Positions 17,411 through 24,478 of a stretch of DNA of 64,000 nucleotides are shown piece after piece. The notes under the pieces were generated by a model that ran no database searches, was not told the origin of the DNA, and saw nothing but the letters and a program-made list of their open reading frames with translations. The stretch covers positions 124,001 through 188,000 of the forward strand of contig NZ_WUUL01000004.1 in the NCBI RefSeq assembly GCF_009831235.1, in the 5' to 3' direction. Position numbers and translations under genes: made by a program. Each line of letters begins with the position of its first letter. The first letter of the stretch is position 1. Origin of the DNA: Shimazuella alba. GTDB lineage: Bacteria > Bacillota > Bacilli > Thermoactinomycetales > Thermoactinomycetaceae.

Positions 17411-18498
17411 ATGCACCAAGCATTCCAATTTCGACTCTATCCGAATAAAGACCAAGCAATTCTCATCAACCAATCGATGGGCTGTAGTCGATTTGTTTTC
17501 AACCACTTCCTAGCCAAATGGAAGGATACGTACAAAGAAACGGGCAAAGGATTGACCTATCACGCTTGTTCCAAACTACGTACTGCTTTAAAAAGGAAAT
17601 AGAATGGCTAAAAGAAGTGGATTCCACTTCTCTATAAGAGCACTGCGAAATGTGGATGACTCTTTTAAGCGGTTTTTCAAGAAACAGAATGAGCAACCCA
17701 AATTGAAATCCAAGAGAAATAGGGTGCAGTCTTACACGAGTCCATGTGTAAATCAAAATATCCAAATAGAAGAGGATAAAATCACTAGGCTGCGTGAGGT
17801 TTGCGAAGTCTCGTGAAATCGATGGACTATTCTTTCCGCTACAGTCAAACGTAATCCATCCGAAAGTATTTCGTTTCTGTTCTATGTGATCCTATGTTCC
17901 AGTAAGAAAAAAACGGTAGGGATTGATCTTGGAATTAAAAGATTTCGCAATACTCTCGGATGGTACAAAAGTCAAACCAAATCGATTTTTTTGTCAATAT
18001 GAACAGAAACTGGAAAAAGCACAACGCATCCTACCTAGACGCATCAAAGGAGGTTTCAACTGGAACAAAGCCCGAATCAAAGTAGCGAAAAATCACGAGA
18101 AGATTGTCAACGCTCGCCACGACTTCCTTCACAAATTGTCTTCGAAACTGATTCACGAAAACCAAGTCATCAGATCGAAGATTTGCTAGTGAAGAACATG
18201 GTCAAAAACCACCATAAGTTAACTAAATCGATTACGGATGCTTCATGGTCAGAAATCACAAGTCTGTTAGCGTAATAAGGCAGAGTGCTTTGGAAGAACA
18301 ATGGTGAAGGTAGGAAAAACATTCCCGTCTAGCAAACTTTGTTCCTGTTGTAGTTACCTCAACAAAGACGTGAAGAATCTAAACTTGAGAGCATGGACAT
18401 GTCCCAAATGTACCAAAGAACACGACAGGGACATCAACGCAGCAACGAACATTTTGCAAGAAGGTAGAAGACTGCTTGCCGCAGGGACTGCGGTCTAA
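17411..18498 (+). pseudogene. tnpB: TnpB (IS200/IS605-family OrfB) relic
   Basis: The pieces spread over all three frames are a degraded RNA-guided nuclease TnpB. It starts at ATG 17411 (MHQAFQFRLYPNKDQAI). RuvC I reads VGIDLGIK at about 17915, the RuvC II region EDLLVKNM is at about 18177, and the zinc finger (CSCCSY...[11 protein letters not shown]) with the last RuvC Asp is in 18301-18498. At least four stops or frameshifts break it: TAG near 17600, TAA near 17637, TGA near 17815, TAG near 18188. No TnpA transposase is present, so the element cannot move by itself. Confidence 0.88.
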
Positions 18499-18499
18499 G

Positions 18500-18582
18500 C
18501 TTAGTAAATATCCCGTCCATAGATGGGAGTTCCTAAGAATCCCCCACCTCTAAGCGATAGCGCAGGTGGTGGGAGTGTTCAA
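18500..18582 (+). ncRNA. Omega-RNA-like right end of the TnpB element
   Basis: Directly after the tnpB relic. A short stem (CCGTCCAT/ATGGG, about 18513-18529) is followed by a GC-rich stem CCCCACCT/AGGTGGTGGG with loop CTAAGCGATAGCGC (18540-18575), then GTTCAA at 18577-18582. This is the usual right-end architecture of IS605-type TnpB elements, whose transcript supplies the guide scaffold. The stem is intact although the protein is not. A guide would begin after 18582. Confidence 0.65.
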
Positions 18583-18723
18583 TCGTGTGTAAGGTATAAC
18601 AACAACACAACTTTAAATCATTTCGGTTATTTTACTATTGAGGAGAGCAGCATTACATACAAAGAAAGTTAATCTAGTTGAACAACCTTGCAACATTTAA
18701 AATAGGAGATGGGAGGATATTCA

Positions 18724-21700
18724 ATGAAGATCAACCAATTAATTGCCAACAATATTCACTGTTTAGATGCTGATTTGCCGGAAGATCAATCGTTAGGAAT
18801 TGCCGGTTTATCTGGATCCGGTAAATCTACCTTTTGTCAAGCTATTGGTGAAGAATCGAAGAAGCGTCTCGTTTCTTTATTGCCCAAGGCTGAATATCAG
18901 TATTTGTTTTCTAATATCATGGAAACCAATTTTAGTGCCATTAAGATGGAAGACATGCCTTTTGTTCTTTTTCTAGGAAAGTCATCGATTTCTTCTAATC
19001 CACGTTCGACGATTGGTACTCATACAGGCGTTTTTAAAGAGATACGTGTACGGTTTGCTGAAAAATATCAGCTTTCACCAGAAGTTTTTTCCTTTAATAA
19101 TGCATTAGGCTGGTGTCCTGCGTGTAAGGGACGCGGTACTACTAAAAATATCGAATGTAAAAAGTGTGAGGGCAAGCGATATAATCCAGAAGTCTTGCAA
19201 TATAAGATGGAATTAGGCAATCAAGTCTATAGTATTTCCGATATCAATAACTTAAGCATGGAATCCATTCTTTCCCTTTCAAAGGAATTGCATATTAGTG
19301 AAGAGAAACAACATATTCTTAAAAATATTATCAGTATGAATATTGGTTACTTAACCTTAAATCGGATCATGGGTACATTGTCAGGAGGAGAATTAACAAG
19401 ACTTTACTTGGCAGAATTTATGACAGCTAGTGAAAATACCGTGATTATTATTGACGAAATCTCTGTTGGCCTTGACTACCAGACCCTATTGAAAATTTTA
19501 GAACAGATTAAACAATTGGGTTATAAGAATCAGATTTGGCTCATTGATCATTCAGACACAGTGCTGGATACAACGGATGGAAAATTGTTCTTTGGCCCTG
19601 GTAGTGGAAAATATGGTGGAAAAATCGTGAATGAATCACCGCGTCCACAACCAATATACTCAAAACGAAATGAGGAAGAGCCAACAGATTATTATCAATT
19701 TCATGATTTGTATTGCCGGAATATTCAAATGGCTGAAATTCAGATTCCCAAAAATAGATTGGTAACCTTTACAGGTGAATCTGGATGTGGTAAATCAACA
19801 CTTGTCAACGAATGTATTGCAAAAGATTTTCAAGAGCGTTACAAAAAAGATAAACTCGTTATGGTTGGACAAGACCGAAACCAATCAATTACCAGTCGGT
19901 CAACCGTTGCGACGTTTCTTGATATCAAAAAGAAACTCACCAAATATAGTGACGAAATTGATGATATTTTTGATCGCTCCATTGAAGATATCATCGATGA
20001 ACTTCCAAATGAAGATATCGCACATAAACGTTTGAGCTTACTGATCAAACTGGGACTAGGTTATTTGACTTTAAATAGAAAGACGCAAACATTATCAACC
20101 GGTGAATTTCAATGTGTCCATTTAGTTTCTGAGCTGTTTTCGAACGCAAGAAATCCTCATACCCTTTTTATTTTTGACGAGCCTTCAAAAGGTTTATCAC
20201 AAAATATTTTAAACCAATTTATTGATAGTATTAGGAGCATTCTACAGGATGAATCCATTTCCATCATGATGATTGAACATAATGCCTATATGATGGAAAG
20301 TTCTGATTTTATAGTTGATTTTGGTAAAAGAGAGAACGAACCTGTCACACATCTTGATGTTGTTCGTCATGATGAATATTATGAGTCTAATAAGACGGAA
20401 GATACCGTGCTGCCTTCGCCTATTTCATCTACACTGAAATCGCAAAATGGCATTACGTTTTTAGAAGAAAATCATATTGCCTATTTTAAAAATGCAGAAA
20501 ATGTCTATAAGGGTGGGATCTTAAAAAGTCTAACTTCAATGGCGCGTCTGATTTATGGTGAATACGAATCAAATACCATTGCACCTGTCGTTGCTATCGA
20601 TTTGGAAAGACATTTGTATAGTCAATATAGTTTCCTTTATGAAATTGGCGGCTTGATTAACCATATCGTAGCTACGCATCCAACCAATAGAGATACAAGA
20701 AGCTTTGATTTCTATCATCAAGTAAATCATTGTCCGTCCTGTTCTGGTCGCAGGGTGATTGAAAAATTTGATATAGATGTTGTGATACAAGACAAAACAG
20801 TGCCATTTTGGGATGGCTTATTACATCCAGATGTAATGGAAGTATTAAAATATTATCAATATGCAAAATTACAATTTCTTTTTGATGAGATCAAGAATGA
20901 ATTGGGTCAAGATATTAGTAAAAGCTACAATGAGATGACGGAAGCAGAACGACATACGTTTTTATATGGCTACTGGGAAAAGTCATTTTATGATAAAGCA
21001 GGCAAGGCGCGTCGGATATGGGAAGGTTTTAATTTAATCATTGGTCGTTATATGTCTATTTCGAAATCAATGATAAAAGAGCATATGAAAGCATCAAAGG
21101 AGATGATTTCCTGTCCAGTATGTGAGGGTACTGTTTTAAACCACCATAAACCGCTTAAATTTGGAGATACAGATATTCGTGAAATTATCCATCTGCCGAT
21201 TGACGAAGTAGTAAAAATAGTAGGTGATGTACCTGCGCTCGTCAAACTGAGATCTATTGTAGGCGGCGATCTGATTTTGACGGAAGATGTCTCTTTACTT
21301 CCTAGAAAAACACAAGCTGCACTGAAAATATATGAATTGGAACAAGCGAGCTTTATGAGTTATGAAATGGTATTACAAAATGTCTTACCCTTCTGGGACA
21401 ACATCAAAGACAGTATCGAATCTATCAGTAATAATAATAAAGTGACCATCTGTGATTTTCCTAATATCAATGAGACAAGAGAAACAATCATCGATAAGTA
21501 TTTCACGAATGGAAAATACAAAAGACTAACATATGTCTATGAAGCTTTTGGTTACAAAAAATTGGTTACCCGAATAAATAAAATGAAAAAAAGCCATCCT
21601 TGTCCCTTCTGCAAAGGAAAGAAAGTTATATCAGAAGATAATCTGCATGATGGTGTGTTTAAATTAACCATTCCATGTGTAAGTTGTTATGCTAGTGGTA

Positions 21701-21894
21701 TCAATGATGAGGGTCTTCAGGAACTTGTAGAAGGCACACCAGTAAAAACATGGTTAACTGGAACAGTAAGAGATGTTGTTGATGGTAGCTTATATACAGA
21801 AGCTGTCGCTGATATTCCCATTTTCAATCGGATTCGTGAATTAAATAAGCAAGATATGATGGCTATTTATCAATGCTTGGAGCAAAATAAATAA
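18724..21894 (+). CDS. UvrA-like ABC ATPase (non-canonical)
   Basis: A 1056-residue protein of the UvrA family. Module 1: Walker A GLSGSGKST (about 29), zinc motif CPACKGRG...CKKCEGKRY (about 133-153), signature TLSGGELTR (about 216), Walker B IIIDEISVGLD. Module 2: GESGCGKST (about 349), signature TLSTGEFQ (about 452), Walker B FIFDEPSKGL. A roughly 500-residue tail has further CxxC groups (CPSCSGRR about 670, CPVCEG about 797, CPFCKGKK...CVSC about 960-985). Canonical UvrA ends after its second ATPase, so this is a specialised paralogue, perhaps for drug resistance; that is inference. ATG 18724 has GGGAGG 7 bases upstream. Monocistronic, within the gpr element. Confidence 0.85.
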   Translation: MKINQLIANNIHCLDADLPEDQSLGIAGLSGSGKSTFCQAIGEESKKRLVSLLPKAEYQYLFSNIMETNFSAIKMEDMPFVLFLGKSSISSNPRSTIGTHTGVFKEIRVRFAEKYQLSPEVFSFNNALGWCPACKGRGTTKNIECKKCEGKRYNPEVLQYKMELGNQVYSISDINNLSMESILSLSKELHISEEKQHILKNIISMNIGYLTLNRIMGTLSGGELTRLYLAEFMTASENTVIIIDEISVGLDYQTLLKILEQIKQLGYKNQIWLIDHSDTVLDTTDGKLFFGPGSGKYGGKIVNESPRPQPIYSKRNEEEPTDYYQFHDLYCRNIQMAEIQIPKNRLVTFTGESGCGKSTLVNECIAKDFQERYKKDKLVMVGQDRNQSITSRSTVATFLDIKKKLTKYSDEIDDIFDRSIEDIIDELPNEDIAHKRLSLLIKLGLGYLTLNRKTQTLSTGEFQCVHLVSELFSNARNPHTLFIFDEPSKGLSQNILNQFIDSIRSILQDESISIMMIEHNAYMMESSDFIVDFGKRENEPVTHLDVVRHDEYYESNKTEDTVLPSPISSTLKSQNGITFLEENHIAYFKNAENVYKGGILKSLTSMARLIYGEYESNTIAPVVAIDLERHLYSQYSFLYEIGGLINHIVATHPTNRDTRSFDFYHQVNHCPSCSGRRVIEKFDIDVVIQDKTVPFWDGLLHPDVMEVLKYYQYAKLQFLFDEIKNELGQDISKSYNEMTEAERHTFLYGYWEKSFYDKAGKARRIWEGFNLIIGRYMSISKSMIKEHMKASKEMISCPVCEGTVLNHHKPLKFGDTDIREIIHLPIDEVVKIVGDVPALVKLRSIVGGDLILTEDVSLLPRKTQAALKIYELEQASFMSYEMVLQNVLPFWDNIKDSIESISNNNKVTICDFPNINETRETIIDKYFTNGKYKRLTYVYEAFGYKKLVTRINKMKKSHPCPFCKGKKVISEDNLHDGVFKLTIPCVSCYASGINDEGLQELVEGTPVKTWLTGTVRDVVDGSLYTEAVADIPIFNRIRELNKQDMMAIYQCLEQNK

Positions 21895-21921
21895 ATTAGA
21901 GGACGATGTTAGTTAGTGTAG

Positions 21922-21953
21922 AAAGCCCATTTGCAATATGCAAATGGGCTTTT
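21922..21953 (+). terminator. Intrinsic terminator of the UvrA-like gene
   Basis: AAAGCCCATTTGC and complement form a 13-bp stem with loop AATAT, then TTTTA. Confidence 0.85.
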
Positions 21954-21991
21954 ATGTTATTTTATATGAAGGAAATTTAATTCGATAGGGA

Positions 21992-22040
21992 CCGATCGGA
22001 ACGCAACGGTGCAATGGATGCAACCATGTGTTCCGATCGG
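21992..22040 (-). repeat. Large 3' hairpin of solitary gene 4
   Basis: CCGATCGGAAC (21992-22002) and GTTCCGATCGG (22030-22040) form a perfect 11-bp stem. An inner TGCA-ATGGA-TGCA hairpin sits in the loop. It begins 18 bases past the stop and has no U tract. Confidence 0.7.
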
Positions 22041-22058
22041 GTGACACAAGGAAGAGAA

Positions 22059-23009
22059 CTAGTCTTCGTTTGAACTGTTATCTTCTTCGATCATCTCGGT
22101 GACCACCTCAGTGGCGATCTGCGAGATGATGGGAGAGAGAGTCTGCAGAATTGCCTCGTATCCGGGCTGACCACTACGCTTGAGCATGGTGGATGCTGCG
22201 GCTTCGAGGGCATACGGAAGCTGATTCTCGATCGACTCTCGGACGCGCTCCGGTGTCAGTTGCCTCTTCAGCTCAGGCCCCAGAACCTTCATGACCTGGT
22301 CCCGAATCAGCTGCTTCCCAGGTCCATAGACAAAGTCACCAGCTGCCCAGTTGATCTGTCGAATCACATCCTTTTTCAACTCCTCCATCAGCTGCTCTGT
22401 GTTGATTAGTTCGGAAACAGCAGGGATGAGTTCGGCGAAGATACGATCAGCATGCTCCTTGAGGAGCTTAGCCGGCTCCCCTTTTCGCAGATGATCAGAG
22501 AGACTGAAGTAAGTGAATCGATCAGCAATGATCTTCTTAGCGGTCTCTCTTACATTTTCCAGATCGATCAGATCAGTGAAATCCGGTAGAAGTGCTTCGA
22601 TCTGACTGGAGAGTCGTTCCTTGTTCTCACGGAGGAAGGAATCGACCAGATCCTGTAGGAAGTGATCCGACGAGAGCTTTGTCTTGGCGTACTCTACGAC
22701 CTTTGCCGGGTCGATGAGTTCCGAGATGTGAGGCAGAATCTCCTTAATGCGCTGAAAGACAAGTGCCTTCCCTTCTCCGTTATAGCCGAAGTAAGATTCG
22801 ACCAGCTTCTGAAGCTTTTCTCCAGAAACCTGCTCCTTCGTCAATGCTACAACCTTTGCAGGATCGACGATCTGCGAGAGGTTTTGCGTGACGATCTCCT
22901 TGACGTGATCGTAGCCATGCGAATCACTCCCGTAGGAGCTGAACACACGATAGGCAACAGAATTGATACTGCTCTCTACCTGCGTACGGATCGTAGAAAT
23001 GAGGGACAT
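22059..23009 (-). CDS. Helical repeat protein, solitary gene 4
   Basis: A 316-residue, charged, predicted all-helical protein with no signal or membrane segment. It has at least five degenerate repeats of about 50-56 residues centred on IVDPAKVV (about 47), LIDPAKVV (about 98), LIDLENVR (about 150), LINTEQLM (about 206) and QLTPERVR (about 254), each usually preceded by a Pro-containing L.P...... helix. I know no family. ATG start with GAGGAG 6 bases upstream; a promoter-like TTTTCA-N17-TATAAT lies before it. Codons are strikingly G/C-ending (CTC, ATC, AAG, GAG) compared with the flanking genes. It is cargo of the gpr element. Confidence 0.75.
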   Translation of the reverse strand: MSLISTIRTQVESSINSVAYRVFSSYGSDSHGYDHVKEIVTQNLSQIVDPAKVVALTKEQVSGEKLQKLVESYFGYNGEGKALVFQRIKEILPHISELIDPAKVVEYAKTKLSSDHFLQDLVDSFLRENKERLSSQIEALLPDFTDLIDLENVRETAKKIIADRFTYFSLSDHLRKGEPAKLLKEHADRIFAELIPAVSELINTEQLMEELKKDVIRQINWAAGDFVYGPGKQLIRDQVMKVLGPELKRQLTPERVRESIENQLPYALEAAASTMLKRSGQPGYEAILQTLSPIISQIATEVVTEMIEEDNSSNED

Positions 23010-23315
23010 TGTTTTCTCCTCGTGTCCAATAGGTGAAACGCTTATAACTATTATAGATCACTAGAATATTTTTGAAAATAATAATTCAATTGAAATCTCT
23101 TGAGCGTGACAACTTTTTCCTTGGATCTGTTCATTCCTTTTGCTCCTTTAACTGGATGGGGATGAGTGAAAGGATAAGTCAAATATTATGATGGCAGTTA
23201 ACATCACGCATAAGTTTCTTTTCAACTATCAAATAAATAAATGATAATATATGGTAAATATAAGTGGGTTTGGTGTAAAACTTCTGATTTGAAAAGGCCT
23301 TATATATCAAGGGTT

Positions 23316-23361
23316 CTCCATTTTAGGTTACAAAACTATACTTTTGTAACCTAAAATGGAG
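23316..23361. repeat. Perfect 20-bp inverted repeat
   Basis: Two perfectly complementary 20-base arms (23316-23335 and 23342-23361, beginning CTCCATTTTAGG) with loop CTATAC. It stands in AT-rich non-coding DNA between solitary gene 4 and the CAP gene and has no U tract. Confidence 0.65.
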
Positions 23362-23514
23362 GAGAAGATAGATGGAAAATTCCTTTTCTAACAGATTAGA
23401 AAGTTAGGAGGTTCTATTTAGAAAACAGGTAGATTATTCAAATGGATGAAACAATGGGTTTTTCAAAACTAGCATCTATTTTTTATTTTACTATTTCCAT
23501 ATACATAAAAATAA

Positions 23515-23552
23515 ATGTCAAAATAAAATGAATCTGTTATTTATTTTGACAT
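23515..23552. repeat. 13-bp inverted repeat upstream of the CAP gene
   Basis: ATGTCAAAATAAA and TTTATTTTGACAT with a 12-base loop, about 70 bases before the CAP-gene start. It could be an operator or a terminator. The rest of 23010-23620 is AT-rich and holds no gene that I can support. Confidence 0.45.
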
Positions 23553-23620
23553 CCCATTTCGCAATTATTTTTATTAGAATAAAGATAATTCTCCCATGAA
23601 TTTAGAAAGGGGTTATCGAA

Positions 23621-24115
23621 TTGAAAAAAAATTTTCTTACATTATTTGTGTTTTCTCTAGCGGTCTGTTTATTTGTCTCCGCTCCTTCTACCTTTGCCCA
23701 ACAAACAAATAAGGTTCCTGTCCAAGAGTATACCGTCTCCAAATTTGAACAAAGAGTATTCGAGTTAGTGAATGAGGAAAGAAAAAAACGGAATATCGAG
23801 CCGTTACAATTAAGTTTAGAAGTCAGTAAAACAGCACGGGAAAAATCAGAAGATATGAGAGATAAAGATTATTTTGATCATGAATCGCCTACCTATGGGA
23901 AGCCTTGTGAACATATGAAAAAGAAGTACTGTGGGGAAAACATTGCTGCCCAATGGAAAACACCAGAAGAAGTCATGGAAGCTTGGATGAAGAGTGAAGG
24001 ACATAAAAAAAATATTTTGAGAAAGGAGTATACACACATTGGAGTTGGTTATGCAGAAGGTGGGGGACGATACGGCATATATTGGACCCAACAATTTTTC
24101 AGCGACAAATATTAA
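23621..24115 (+). CDS. Secreted CAP/SCP-domain protein
   Basis: A 164-residue protein with an N-terminal signal peptide (KK, then a hydrophobic core to about residue 22, cleavage near STFAQQ). The CAP (cysteine-rich secretory/PR-1) domain follows: FELVNEERKKRNIEPL (about 48-63), the YFDHESP motif (about 86) and WMKSEGHKKNIL (about 124). It resembles B. subtilis YkwD-type proteins; function outside the cell is unknown. The TTG at 23621 has AGAAAGGGG upstream. It is cargo of the gpr element with its own promoter region. Confidence 0.8.
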   Translation: MKKNFLTLFVFSLAVCLFVSAPSTFAQQTNKVPVQEYTVSKFEQRVFELVNEERKKRNIEPLQLSLEVSKTAREKSEDMRDKDYFDHESPTYGKPCEHMKKKYCGENIAAQWKTPEEVMEAWMKSEGHKKNILRKEYTHIGVGYAEGGGRYGIYWTQQFFSDKY

Positions 24116-24182
24116 ATTATAGTTGAAAAGTTTTTAATTTGAATAAGGAAAGGTTATTAGAAAGATACTACTCCTTAAAAAG

Positions 24183-24377
24183 ATGATAAAGGATGTAGTT
24201 TTTGGAATGTCCGATTACAAAGTCAAAGTGGTAGTATCAGAGTATAAACTTCCTACTAAAGATATTGAAAATAAAATTACTGATTTTCAGAGTGTTTTTG
24301 CAACCATTGCCTCCAGATATTATAACGACAAAAGTAAAGCTGATAATAAAATAGTAGGTAATTCAGAGGCGAAATAA
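24183..24377 (+). CDS. Small protein of unknown function
   Basis: 64 codons (MIKDVVFGMSDYKVKVV...), with charged helical content in the C-terminal half. No strong ribosome site precedes the ATG, but the frame ends inside its own U-tailed terminator (24365-24387), which suggests a real transcript. Its place directly before the recombinase makes it a candidate accessory factor such as a recombination directionality factor; nothing in the sequence proves that. Confidence 0.4.
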   Translation: MIKDVVFGMSDYKVKVVVSEYKLPTKDIENKITDFQSVFATIASRYYNDKSKADNKIVGNSEAK

Positions 24378-24387
24378 GCCTCTTTTT
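24365..24387 (+). terminator. Intrinsic terminator
   Basis: AGAGGC and GCCTCT with a 7-base loop, then TTTTT, overlapping the end of the 64-codon ORF. Confidence 0.8.
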
Positions 24388-24403
24388 GTGTGAGATAAAA
24401 CAT

Positions 24404-24433
24404 TTGTTCATGGAATGGTAAACCGTGTATAAT
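24404..24433 (+). promoter_or_regulatory. SigA-like promoter of the recombinase gene
   Basis: TTGTTC (24404-24409) and TATAAT (24428-24433), 18 bases apart. It looks vegetative. I see no convincing sigma-E or sigma-K site, unlike the developmental control expected for a skin-type recombinase. Confidence 0.5.
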
Positions 24434-24478
24434 ACCTGTAATAATACAACGGTAGAACATGAAAGGTTGTAGATTTCA

